IMG/VR virus record: IMGVR_UViG_3300042883_000159
Coordinates: 1-21,732 of that record
DNA from: a virus
Reading direction: 5' to 3' (one strand)
Length of the DNA: 21,732 nt
Position 1 is the first letter of the stretch; each line of letters begins with the position of its first letter. Position numbers and translations under genes: made by a program. Under the pieces are notes generated by a model. The model was not told the origin of the DNA and searched no databases. It saw only the letters and a list, made by a program, of their open reading frames with translations. Shown here in pieces: positions 14,444 to 21,514 of this stretch.

Positions 14444-16487
14444 AGTAGTAATACCACTTAAATTATCAGGTGTAGCAGCTTTAAAAGCAGAGCTGAGAAG
14501 CCTAAAAGATCAGATGGCAGATGCTGCCAATCCTGAGGCATTTGCTGCACTAGCTGATAAGGCAGGTGAGGTTACGAAAAAAATTAACTCCATTAATTCA
14601 GCAGTTAGTGAATTTAAAAAAGGTAGCAATTTAGACCAGGTTAAAAATTCATTTGAAGGCATGAGTACGTCTTTACAAAATATGGATTTTACAGCTGCTG
14701 CTAAACAAAGTGCTAACTTAAAGCAATCAATATCTGCATTAAAGCCTGAAGATCTTACTAAACAATTTACAGGATTTATAACTACTATTAAAAATGTAGG
14801 GGGTGCATTTATAAAATTAGGAATGACTATTCTAGTAAATCCTATATTTTTAATAGTAGCTACAGTAGCAGCCATTATAGCTGTAGTAGCTTTAGTACTT
14901 AAATCATTTGGTAAATTAGATGATGTAATAAAAGCAATGATGGCTCCCATTAATGCTCTAATTGCAGGATTTAAAGAGCTTACAGATTGGTTACATCTTA
15001 CAACATTTGAAGCGGAAGATAATGCAGCTAAGACTCTAGAAGCTAATGAAAAAATAAAGAAATCATCTGAGGAAAAAACTGCTAGAGTTACAGCAGATTT
15101 AGGTAGAGAGATTGCTGAACTTAAGGCAGCAGGTGAAGATACTACTAAGCTAGAGGAAGAACGTAGCAATGTACAAATAAAAGAGGCTAACAATAGAAAA
15201 CAATCTGCTAAGGATGCACTAGATGCTCAGAAGAAATTAGGAGATAAAGCTGATAAAGAAAAAATAGAAGATTTAAAAAAGCAAGTAGCTAAAGAAAATG
15301 AAATAATAAAGCAAGGCTATAGTGATAAAATTGTAGCTAAAAATACTGCTGATAAAAAAGAGTCTGATGATGCTGATAAAAAAGAGAAAGAGGCTAGTGA
15401 TAAGGCTAAGGCAGCAAGAGATAAAAGAATAGCAGCAGATAAAGCCTCAGAAGCGGATATTGCTGCAGCTGCTAAGATAGTATCTGATTCTAAAAAGACT
15501 GCTCAACAAATTGAGTTAGATGATTTGGCTGCTGCCTATAAGAAAAAAATAGATGAAGCTGTTAAATATAAGAATGATACTACTGCATTAATAGATGGTC
15601 AGAAGATACAAGAGGCAGCTATTAATAAGAAATATGCAGATGCAGCTAAGGCTATTACAGATGCAGATAATCTAAAGAGAATAGCTGATGAGGATGCAGT
15701 ATTTTTAGAGAGTCAAAGATTACTATTAAATGATACTGAATTTAAAAAGTTACAAGCTACTCAAGCAGCAGAGGCTAAAATGAATCAGTTTAGTTCTAAT
15801 GCTGAAATAGTAAAAGGATTAGAGAAAGAGCTTGCTCAAGAAATTCTAGATATTGATAAAGATGCACAGGAAAAAAAGACTGCAAAACTTAAAGAGGAAA
15901 AGGATAAGCAGGATAAAATTATTGAGGAATCAAGACAGAAAGAAATAGCTTCTATAAAAGATGGACTAGATACAGCAACTGCTGCACTTAATGGTATTAA
16001 TTCCCTTGCATCTATAGGGATGGAGCAGAAGCTAAAGAATGTTAAGAAAGGCAGTAAGGAAGAGGAGAAGATATTGAGACAACAATTCAAACAACAGAAA
16101 GCAATGCAGTTAGCAATGGCTGTAATTAATGGAGCTCAATCTATTTTAGCTATTACTAGTGTACCTGACTTTACTTTAGGAGTAGCAACAGCAATAAGGA
16201 TAGGTGCATCAGTAGCTGCAACTGCAGCAAGTATTGCTACTATTTCAAGTACTCAGTTTGGAGGGGGTGGATCAGCACCTAATGCACCTGATGTAGGAGC
16301 AGGAGCAGCCACAACAGCAGTAGCACCAGCAGCAGGACCTCAACTATTTGGGCAAGCCAACACAGGTAGTCAAGTGAATGCAGGAGGTGGCTCTAATAAC
16401 ATAACAGTAACAGCTATAGTATCTGAGACTGAGATAACATCCTCACAGAATCATATTAATAACATACAAAATAATTCAGTATTATGA
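14436..16487 (+). CDS. Tail tape measure protein
   Basis: A 683-residue protein with the tape-measure layout: N-terminal helices, a hydrophobic segment NPIFLIVATVAAIIAVVALV at about 135-154, a long Lys/Glu/Ala-rich coiled-coil centre (about 190-520), a second apolar region (VINGAQSILAIT, then VATAIRIGASVAATAASIAT, about 565-605), and a Gly/Ala/Pro-rich C-terminus. It sets tail length and may be ejected to form a channel. If fully helical (about 1.5 angstrom per residue) it would span roughly 100 nm. The stop overlaps the next start as ATGA. Only five CG dinucleotides occur in 2,052 bases. Unusually, the gene follows fibre and baseplate-type genes instead of preceding them. Confidence 0.85.
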   Translation: MNEVVIPLKLSGVAALKAELRSLKDQMADAANPEAFAALADKAGEVTKKINSINSAVSEFKKGSNLDQVKNSFEGMSTSLQNMDFTAAAKQSANLKQSISALKPEDLTKQFTGFITTIKNVGGAFIKLGMTILVNPIFLIVATVAAIIAVVALVLKSFGKLDDVIKAMMAPINALIAGFKELTDWLHLTTFEAEDNAAKTLEANEKIKKSSEEKTARVTADLGREIAELKAAGEDTTKLEEERSNVQIKEANNRKQSAKDALDAQKKLGDKADKEKIEDLKKQVAKENEIIKQGYSDKIVAKNTADKKESDDADKKEKEASDKAKAARDKRIAADKASEADIAAAAKIVSDSKKTAQQIELDDLAAAYKKKIDEAVKYKNDTTALIDGQKIQEAAINKKYADAAKAITDADNLKRIADEDAVFLESQRLLLNDTEFKKLQATQAAEAKMNQFSSNAEIVKGLEKELAQEILDIDKDAQEKKTAKLKEEKDKQDKIIEESRQKEIASIKDGLDTATAALNGINSLASIGMEQKLKNVKKGSKEEEKILRQQFKQQKAMQLAMAVINGAQSILAITSVPDFTLGVATAIRIGASVAATAASIATISSTQFGGGGSAPNAPDVGAGAATTAVAPAAGPQLFGQANTGSQVNAGGGSNNITVTAIVSETEITSSQNHINNIQNNSVL

Positions 16488-17200
16488 TAAGCTATCAATC
16501 CATAGTAGATAAGATTACTACATTCTATGACAATCACCTGCAAGTTAAGAAGGTAGGCTCAGACTTTAAAGAGCAAATGGTAAACTTTGCTACTAAGGAT
16601 GAGAAGTATCCATTAGTCTATGTAGTACCTACAGGAGTTACTCCCTATGAGAATGTCACTATCTTTAATTTAGAGCTGTATTGCTTTGATATCATTCAGA
16701 TGGATAGAGCTAACATCACTACTATTCTAAGTGATACTCAGCAGATACTCCAGGATTTATACCTAGAGTTTACATTCAGTGATGACTATGACTTTGATAT
16801 AGATGGACAGCCTACATTCATACCATTGAATAATGACTTGCTAGACTATGCTGCAGGGTGGCAGATGAATCTTTCAGTAGTGATTCCATCATGGACAAAC
16901 TGTCCTATACCTAAAAAAATATATACAGCCTATAGTCAGGAGATAGACCTTAATTTTTTTGTGTCAGATAGTATAGCTTTCTTTTGTAATGGTGTACAGT
17001 GGGATGTTCAGACAGGAACATTAGAAGATGAAATAGGGGCATTTGTAGCTATGTGTAATGCTAATGCTAATGGCTCTGACTTTACTCAATACGGTACATA
17101 CTTTGATAATGGAGATAACAGGGTAAGACTAGAGATGCCTTATCATGTGTACAATACTTTTTGTCCTAATGGAGAAGTGACTTTAGAAATAATTTTATAA
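16484..17200 (+). CDS. Putative neck or tail-completion protein (238 aa)
   Basis: ATGA-coupled to the tape measure. The N-terminal ISYQSIVDKITTFYDNHLQV helix, then FATKDEKYPLVYVVPTGVT and a beta-rich middle with YAAGWQMNLSVVIPSWTNCP (about 125-144), form a pattern I associate with head-tail connector or tail-terminator proteins of Bacteroidota phages. The last 85 residues (SIAFFCNGVQWDVQ onwards) look like a separate beta domain. No enzyme motif is seen. Its stop codon overlaps the upstream box of the second late promoter. Assignment to tail terminator versus another connector cannot be made by eye. Confidence 0.55.
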   Translation: MISYQSIVDKITTFYDNHLQVKKVGSDFKEQMVNFATKDEKYPLVYVVPTGVTPYENVTIFNLELYCFDIIQMDRANITTILSDTQQILQDLYLEFTFSDDYDFDIDGQPTFIPLNNDLLDYAAGWQMNLSVVIPSWTNCPIPKKIYTAYSQEIDLNFFVSDSIAFFCNGVQWDVQTGTLEDEIGAFVAMCNANANGSDFTQYGTYFDNGDNRVRLEMPYHVYNTFCPNGEVTLEIIL

Positions 17201-17229
17201 ACAAAATGCTTAATTAATATAATATAGTT
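17198..17229 (+). promoter_or_regulatory. Phage-specific late promoter candidate, copy 2
   Basis: TAAACA (17198-17203, overlapping the upstream TAA stop), a 14-base gap, then TATAATATAGTT (17218-17229) abutting ATG at 17230. Box sequence and spacing are identical to copy 1, although the gap sequence differs. Confidence 0.65.
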
Positions 17230-17679
17230 ATGGCATATAAGAAGACAGGTGAGTTTAATGTATTGTATCCTACTCGTAGGAGAATGGCTAACATCTTAAA
17301 GAGAATCTTAAGGAATGATATTGTACAAAACAACGGCACACTAGTAGAGTCTATAAGAATCAATGCTAAAGTAACAGGATTCGGTAGCTTAGAGATTGAG
17401 ATAGTAGCCATGTATTACTTTATCTTTTTGAATAACGGTGCTTTTTTATGGAATGGTGGAGTAATTACTCCTAGAGATTATGTAAATACTTTCACAAGAG
17501 AATTAGCAGCTGCAGGTATTACTAATGAAATCTATGGTCAATATGTAGAATGGATATCTCAGAACTATCCTATCTTAGAGGTAGCTGAAATATTAGAAAG
17601 TGATCAGAGACTTACATATACATTCTATGCATTAGATCCTCCTGCAGGATTTACTCCTAACTATCCATTAACTGTCTAA
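17230..17679 (+). CDS. Putative head-tail connector / tail-completion protein (149 aa)
   Basis: Starts directly at the second late promoter and forms a transcription unit of its own, converging on the minus-strand pair with a 12-base 3' overlap. The N-terminus is basic (YKKTGEFNVLYPTRRRMANI, then LKRILRN). It is followed by VESIRINAKVTGFGSLEIEI and MYYFIFLNNGAFLWNGG, and a helical part ELAAAGITNEIYGQYVEWIS. The basic start and the 'YY-x-F-NNGA' segment could suit a gp10-type neck or tail-completion protein, but the similarity is faint. No membrane segment or enzyme motif was seen. Confidence 0.5.
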   Translation: MAYKKTGEFNVLYPTRRRMANILKRILRNDIVQNNGTLVESIRINAKVTGFGSLEIEIVAMYYFIFLNNGAFLWNGGVITPRDYVNTFTRELAAAGITNEIYGQYVEWISQNYPILEVAEILESDQRLTYTFYALDPPAGFTPNYPLTV

Positions 17680-18399
17680 AGTTTTTTTCATACCTAAGAT
17701 ATTAAAGACTAATACTACAGGCATCTCTAAGATACTATTGAACTTGCTTAGGTCATCATTGCATAGAGCCATGATAGTGGATTCCCAAGCAAATTTCTGC
17801 TTCTCCTGTTCTTTCTTTTGCTCCTTAATCTCATCAGCATCCTCTAGCACCTCATCATCAGTCACTACATCTACTAGTAGATTAGTATAGGTATTAGTAA
17901 AGTTCTCCCTAAATTTAATATACTCAGGTATTAATCCATAAACATCAGTAATTGGATAATCTAAGTACCAATCTAATCTATCTCTAGGACTATACTCATA
18001 AGGCTCAATGATATCATCACCATAAACATTCTTATATGTTCTCCTGTATAGCAATGCTAAGATGTGGCAGAAGTGTTCTAAGTAGTTATTAGAGAAGTAA
18101 TGCTCTAGGTCTATGAACTCACCTAGTGATAGCTTACTGAATGGCTTGAGTACATACTTATCTAGCTTATTTTTATACCTCCTAGATGGATCAGCCTGTA
18201 TCCATTTAATCTGCTTAGTCAATTCACTTAACTCATCTATATCTAGCTCCTCAAAATCAGAGATATTGCTATCAGTTAAAGCAGAAAGTACATCAATCTG
18301 ATAGTTGAACATTCCATCCTCACTGCTCAGACTCCTGATCTCCAGGAACTGACTCACTGATATCTGATTCCAATGCTTTGGTAACTTGAGATTCTGCAT
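17668..18399 (-). CDS. Putative tail-assembly chaperone paralogue B (243 aa, minus strand)
   Basis: The downstream member of the minus-strand pair. LPKHWNQISVSQFLEIRSL near the N-terminus aligns with IPSKMDELTLEQFQKISAI of the adjacent gene. KLSLGEFIDLEHYF...ILALLYRRT aligns with KLSVKDSRIVEKIV...IMALMFKRT, and DLSKFNSILEMPVVLVFNIL with the neighbour's end. The two therefore look like diverged copies. It adds a Lys/Glu-rich coiled coil (EIKEQKKEQEKQKFAWEST). ATG at 18399 lies within the upstream gene (80-base overlap, +1 frame), with a stop three codons before it. Small, fast-diverging paired genes beside the tape measure often encode tail chaperones; this role is inferred. Its 3' end overlaps the convergent gene. 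Confidence 0.6.
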   Translation of the reverse strand: MQNLKLPKHWNQISVSQFLEIRSLSSEDGMFNYQIDVLSALTDSNISDFEELDIDELSELTKQIKWIQADPSRRYKNKLDKYVLKPFSKLSLGEFIDLEHYFSNNYLEHFCHILALLYRRTYKNVYGDDIIEPYEYSPRDRLDWYLDYPITDVYGLIPEYIKFRENFTNTYTNLLVDVVTDDEVLEDADEIKEQKKEQEKQKFAWESTIMALCNDDLSKFNSILEMPVVLVFNILGMKKTLDS

Positions 18400-18898
18400 G
18401 GTTTGTTATTTTGTAGGTTACAAAGGTAAGGTAAGGGATAGCTATATCTGCTTTGAGCTTGCTGAATAGTTTAGCTTTGTGCTTAAGATGTGCAGAATCA
18501 TAATGCTCAGCATTGGATAGGTCAGTTCGTTTGAACATTAGAGCCATAATTTCAGAGATATATTCTTTATTATCTTTCTTAACAATCTTTTCAACAATAC
18601 GAGAATCTTTTACTGAGAGCTTCATCTCTGCTCTATAAGTATAGCCATCTATCTCTATCTCTTCAATAGGATCTTTCTTAGTATAGTTATCTTTATTAAA
18701 CAACTTAACATTCTCTAAGAACAGCTCAAAGTCTATATCCATCTCCTCCTCAGTTATACCTAAGTACTCAAAGACTTTACAATGTTTCTCAAGAGTATCA
18801 TACTCATCACTGTTATGGATAGCAGATATCTTTTGGAATTGCTCTAGTGTTAATTCATCCATCTTAGATGGGATTTCTTTGCCGAATAATTGTATCAT
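18320..18898 (-). CDS. Putative tail-assembly chaperone paralogue A (192 aa, minus strand)
   Basis: The first gene of the minus-strand pair. I place the start at 18898 (MIQLFGKEIPSK). The longer frame from 18955 would cross the divergent promoter region and add an implausible apolar extension. The protein is acidic, mixed helix and strand: IPSKMDELTLEQFQKISAI, FEYLGITEEEMD, then DGYTYRAEMKLSVKDSRIVE and IMALMFKRT. Its C-terminal tail is polar and acidic. Both the N-terminal and the central blocks recur in the downstream gene. A host-type promoter-like element lies 20 bases before the start. Opposite orientation to the tape measure is unusual for tail chaperones, which lowers confidence in that role. 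Confidence 0.6.
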   Translation of the reverse strand: MIQLFGKEIPSKMDELTLEQFQKISAIHNSDEYDTLEKHCKVFEYLGITEEEMDIDFELFLENVKLFNKDNYTKKDPIEEIEIDGYTYRAEMKLSVKDSRIVEKIVKKDNKEYISEIMALMFKRTDLSNAEHYDSAHLKHKAKLFSKLKADIAIPYLTFVTYKITNHAESQVTKALESDISESVPGDQESEQ

Positions 18899-18910
18899 AG
18901 TTTTAATTTT

Positions 18911-18941
18911 TGAACAAATATAAAAAAAATATAATATAGTT
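18911..18941 (+). promoter_or_regulatory. Phage-specific late promoter candidate, copy 3
   Basis: TGAACA (18911-18916), a 13-base A-rich gap, then TATAATATAGTT (18930-18941) abutting ATG at 18942. The gap is one base shorter and the first box has G for A compared with the other copies. It would drive protease and capsid genes. Confidence 0.62.
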
Positions 18942-18948
18942 ATGACAA
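18915..18948 (-). promoter_or_regulatory. Host-type promoter candidate for the minus-strand pair
   Basis: Read on the minus strand, TTG (18948-18946) and TATATTTG (18922-18915) are separated by 23 bases, at the long end of the accepted range for Bacteroidota promoters. It precedes the ATG at 18898. It overlaps the plus-strand late promoter copy 3, so the two cannot easily be occupied together. Confidence 0.45.
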
Positions 18949-19901
18949 AAGACATACCAATCTATAAAATAACTATAGAGCCTGAGTATTCAGATGGTGA
19001 AGAGTTAGGGATTGAGCAGATAGCTTTCACCTCAACTCCTGCCATTATTACCAAAGGTCTAGCATTTGATGAACACAAAAAATTGTTTTTCTCAGATGAC
19101 CTAAAGTATAGAGTAGTAGCTCCTGCAATGATACCTATGGAGATATATAGGAATGATGAGGATGGTGATGAATATTATGTACAGTTCTCAGTTGAGACCA
19201 TAGAAAACATACATTCCAAATTCATGAAAGATTTATCTAATAGGAATGTATTTAACCTAGAGCATGATACTGATCAGACTGTACCTGCTTATGTACTTGA
19301 GGCATGGATAGTAGAAGATCCTAAGAAAGATAAAGCCTACTCAAGCTATGGTATTGAAGTACCTAAAGGCACATTAATGGTAACAGCTCAGGTAACTGAT
19401 AAGGAGTACTATAATGAGCTAGTAAAGAATGAGCAGATAGGTTTCTCTATTGAGGGATTTTTAGGCTTAAAACTAAGTAATCAATTAAATAATAAATATA
19501 GTATGAAGTTACCTGATGGAGAACATCTAATCGAGGGTAAGATCTACATCGTTGTTGATGGAGAAGTTACTGAGATTAAAGATGCACCTGTTGTTGAAGA
19601 AGAAGCAATGACAGAAGAGATTGCACTAGAGACAGTAGTAGAAGAGGAAGTAATAGAGGAGACACCTGCCACAGAAGAGATGGCTATTGATCCTGCTGCT
19701 GATGCTGAAGCTATTTTGGCTATAGTTCAACCTGTAATTGATGAGCAAATCAATGCTATTATAGCAATGATAGCTGATTTAAGAAATCACATGGAGGAAG
19801 TAATGTCTGAAGGTGAGGAAGTAGTAGAAGTACAAGCTACTAAATTATCACAACATGATAAGTTCAGCATGGTAAGTAAATTTTTAAACAATAATAACTA
19901 A
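18942..19901 (+). CDS. Prohead protease (XkdF-like, Peptidase_S78_2) with acidic scaffold-like C-terminus
   Basis: A 319-residue protein. The protease part fits the XkdF/S78_2 pattern: EQIAFTSTPAI at 25-35, MIPMEIYR at 63-70, YYVQFSVETI at 78-87, FNLEHD at 104-109 (catalytic His108 candidate), AWIVEDPKKDKA at 121-132, GTLMVTAQV at 143-151, and GFSIEG at 167-172 (nucleophile Ser169 candidate). Residues from about 210 are acidic and low complexity (VVEEEVIEETPATEE), then predicted helical (ADAEAILAIVQPVIDEQINA). This resembles a scaffold fused to the protease; a scaffold domain is not otherwise seen before the capsid gene. It would shape the procapsid, cut itself and capsid partners, and leave. 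It is the first gene of the late copy-3 unit. Confidence 0.85.
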   Translation: MTKDIPIYKITIEPEYSDGEELGIEQIAFTSTPAIITKGLAFDEHKKLFFSDDLKYRVVAPAMIPMEIYRNDEDGDEYYVQFSVETIENIHSKFMKDLSNRNVFNLEHDTDQTVPAYVLEAWIVEDPKKDKAYSSYGIEVPKGTLMVTAQVTDKEYYNELVKNEQIGFSIEGFLGLKLSNQLNNKYSMKLPDGEHLIEGKIYIVVDGEVTEIKDAPVVEEEAMTEEIALETVVEEEVIEETPATEEMAIDPAADAEAILAIVQPVIDEQINAIIAMIADLRNHMEEVMSEGEEVVEVQATKLSQHDKFSMVSKFLNNNN

Positions 19902-19917
19902 ATAAAAAACAAAAAAA
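19900..19917 (+). promoter_or_regulatory. A-rich translation start region of the capsid gene
   Basis: The bases before the capsid ATG are almost entirely A (AATAAAAAACAAAAAAA type) with no Shine-Dalgarno sequence. A-rich unstructured leaders are the usual initiation signal in highly expressed Bacteroidota genes, fitting the most abundant virion protein. No late-promoter box is present here. Confidence 0.5.
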
Positions 19918-20859
19918 ATGAGTAGAAAATTAAGATTTGACTTGGACATTGATGCAACTGCATTATTACAAGCTAACAGCGAAGCATTCTATAGCCGAGC
20001 TTATTTAAACGAGGAAGTAGTAGACAACTATCGTACACTACCAGGTGTCAAATTTAAGACTAAGATTTCTAATGTGGTCTTTGGACAGGTATTGCAGGCA
20101 GAGAATTGCGGATGGAATGCTTCAACTGATGAACTTGCATCTGTAGAGATTGATGTATGTGGATTATCAGCAATGGCAGAGATTTGTCAATTTGATTTAG
20201 AGCAATCTTTTGTATCATTACAAATGACTAAAGGATCTAATGGTGATTTCACTGTTGCATCTTTCATGGATTACTATTGGAATGAGATGTCTAAGACAAT
20301 CGCTGAGAACATTGAGAAGTTACGTTGGTCAGGTGATACTACATCAGGTACTCCTGCTCTTGCTTTATGTGATGGATATAAGAAGTCACTAGTTGCTGAT
20401 GCTGCTAATGTAATTGAAGTAGGTGGAGCTACACCTCCAGCTGTTAATGCAGGAAATGTACTTGCTACATTGGCTACAGTATATGCTGCTATCCCTCCTG
20501 CTGTAATTGCTAATCAAGAGGAGTTACGAATCTATGTATCTTCTCCTGTAGCTACTGCTTATCGTGCTGCTGTTGCTGCATCTAACACTCTAGCTAACTT
20601 AACTCAAGCATTAGACTTTACTTACTTAGGAATTAAGATGGTATTATGTCCTGGAATGCTTAGTAAGTCTACTATCGTAGCTTCACCTAGAGGGAATTTT
20701 CTTTATGCATTTGATGCTGAAGGTGATGGGAAAGCATTACGAGCTATCAATTTAGCTGATACTGTTGCTACACCTGTTATCAGAACTCGTGCTAACATGA
20801 AAGTAGGATTTACTCACGTTAATGGTAATGAGATTGTATTCTACAACTCTGCATCTTAA
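19918..20859 (+). CDS. Major capsid protein (HK97-fold type)
   Basis: A 313-residue protein immediately after the protease-scaffold gene, the standard place for the capsid protein. Mixed alpha/beta content with SKTIAENIEKLRWSGD (about 123-138, spine-helix-like), LALCDGYKKSL, a Pro/Ala-rich domain (VYAAIPPAVIANQEELRIYVS), and a C-terminal MKVGFTHVNGNEIVFY resembling the end of HK97-type capsid proteins in Bacteroidota phages. Codon use differs from neighbours: CGT/CGA arginine codons and about 13 CG dinucleotides, consistent with selection for high expression. The start is fixed by the A-rich leader. Two cysteine clusters (Cys64; Cys81 and Cys90) are noteworthy but of unknown role. The fold assignment rests on context plus a weak pattern. 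Confidence 0.82.
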   Translation: MSRKLRFDLDIDATALLQANSEAFYSRAYLNEEVVDNYRTLPGVKFKTKISNVVFGQVLQAENCGWNASTDELASVEIDVCGLSAMAEICQFDLEQSFVSLQMTKGSNGDFTVASFMDYYWNEMSKTIAENIEKLRWSGDTTSGTPALALCDGYKKSLVADAANVIEVGGATPPAVNAGNVLATLATVYAAIPPAVIANQEELRIYVSSPVATAYRAAVAASNTLANLTQALDFTYLGIKMVLCPGMLSKSTIVASPRGNFLYAFDAEGDGKALRAINLADTVATPVIRTRANMKVGFTHVNGNEIVFYNSAS

Positions 20860-20878
20860 TTAACTAATTTATAAATCT

Positions 20879-20912
20879 AAGGGAGTGATGAGCTCCCTTT
20901 ACTTAAAACTTT
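20879..20912 (+). terminator. Hairpin between capsid and tail-tube genes
   Basis: AAGGGAG (20879-20885) pairs perfectly with CTCCCTT (20893-20899) around a seven-base loop, followed by TTTACTT and a T-run about ten bases further on. It could be a partial terminator or an mRNA-stabilising hairpin setting the capsid to tail-tube ratio, since no promoter follows it. Confidence 0.5.
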
Positions 20913-20916
20913 TTTT

Positions 20917-21432
20917 ATGAGCTGTGAGTCATTACAAAATATCGCAAAAACATGCGACAACAATACAGGAGGGATTAGACAGGTATGGATTAATGAGCAA
21001 GATGGAGTTACAGCTACTACAGTAGCAGGAGGAGCTTGGATAGTATCTGCTATAACTACTACTCCATTTGCTACATTTGAAATCAATAGAAATACAGGTA
21101 ACTATACTGAGGATACTGCAGTAGACCTAATTAACGGATCTACATTTGTAACTCAGACTATTACTTTAATGTTCAATAGAAGAGACAAAGAGAAGTCAGA
21201 AGCTATCCATGTACTAGGAGCAGGTCAGCAATATTTAGCTGCTGTTGTTAAAGATGCAAATGGTAAGTATTGGTACTTTGAGAATCTACAATTAACTGCT
21301 ACAGGTGAAGGATCAGGCACAGCTCGTGCGGATGGTTCTAAGTACAGTGTTACACTTTTAGCGGAGTCAGACCACCTGTGTTATGAAATAGATTCTACTC
21401 TAGTAGTAGCACCTGGTTTTCCAAGTATATAA
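20917..21432 (+). CDS. Putative major tail tube protein (171 aa)
   Basis: Size and beta-rich content fit siphovirus tail-tube subunits: GGIRQVWINEQDGV near the start, then FATFEINRNTGNYTED, QTITLMFNRRDKEKSEAIHV (about 80-99, a strand followed by a charged loop), YLAAVVKDANGKYWYFENLQ, and SKYSVTLLAESDHLCYEID. The central 'V-x-D-x-N-G-x-x-W-x-F' unit is a pattern I associate with tube proteins of Bacteroidota phages. It lies after the capsid gene and a hairpin, and a strong terminator follows. A head-decoration protein is the main alternative. It would stack on the tape measure encoded at 14436-16487. Confidence 0.65.
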   Translation: MSCESLQNIAKTCDNNTGGIRQVWINEQDGVTATTVAGGAWIVSAITTTPFATFEINRNTGNYTEDTAVDLINGSTFVTQTITLMFNRRDKEKSEAIHVLGAGQQYLAAVVKDANGKYWYFENLQLTATGEGSGTARADGSKYSVTLLAESDHLCYEIDSTLVVAPGFPSI

Positions 21433-21452
21433 TACTTAACACCCTAATAATT

Positions 21453-21483
21453 AAAGCTCTGCATATTGTAGAGCTTTTTTTTT
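21453..21483 (+). terminator. Rho-independent terminator after the tail-tube gene
   Basis: AAAGCTCT (21453-21460) pairs with AGAGCTTT (21470-21477) around a nine-base loop, and an uninterrupted T-run extends to 21483. This is the clearest terminator in the window, closing the capsid unit. The upstream box of late promoter copy 4 begins at its last T. Confidence 0.85.
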
Positions 21484-21514
21484 AAACATTTTTCTAGTCT
21501 GTTATAATATAGTT
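21483..21514 (+). promoter_or_regulatory. Phage-specific late promoter candidate, copy 4
   Basis: TAAACA (21483-21488), a 14-base gap, then TATAATATAGTT (21503-21514). The ATG starts at 21517, two bases further downstream than in the other copies. It lies in a true intergenic gap directly after a terminator, which independently argues for promoter function. Confidence 0.68.

Noticed and set aside
14510-15193. Long open frame on the minus strand opposite the tape measure (227 codons)
   Set aside because: It lies wholly inside a strongly supported gene, its Ser/Ala/Leu-rich product mirrors the coding bias of the other strand, and no start signal precedes it.
18320-18408. Programmed frameshift joining the minus-strand pair into one product
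   Set aside because: No clear slippery sequence, the second gene has its own ATG, and an in-frame stop lies three codons upstream. Kept only as a low-interest observation.
18681-18690. Extra match to the late-motif end (GTATAGTTAT)
   Set aside because: It lacks TATAAT and the upstream TRAACA box, lies within a minus-strand gene and has no adjacent plus-strand start. A similar fragment at 12201-12211 was discarded for the same reasons.
18899-18955. N-terminal extension of the minus-strand gene to 18955
   Set aside because: It would run through both promoter elements and add an apolar A/T-derived segment; the internal ATG at 18898 gives a sensible protein start.
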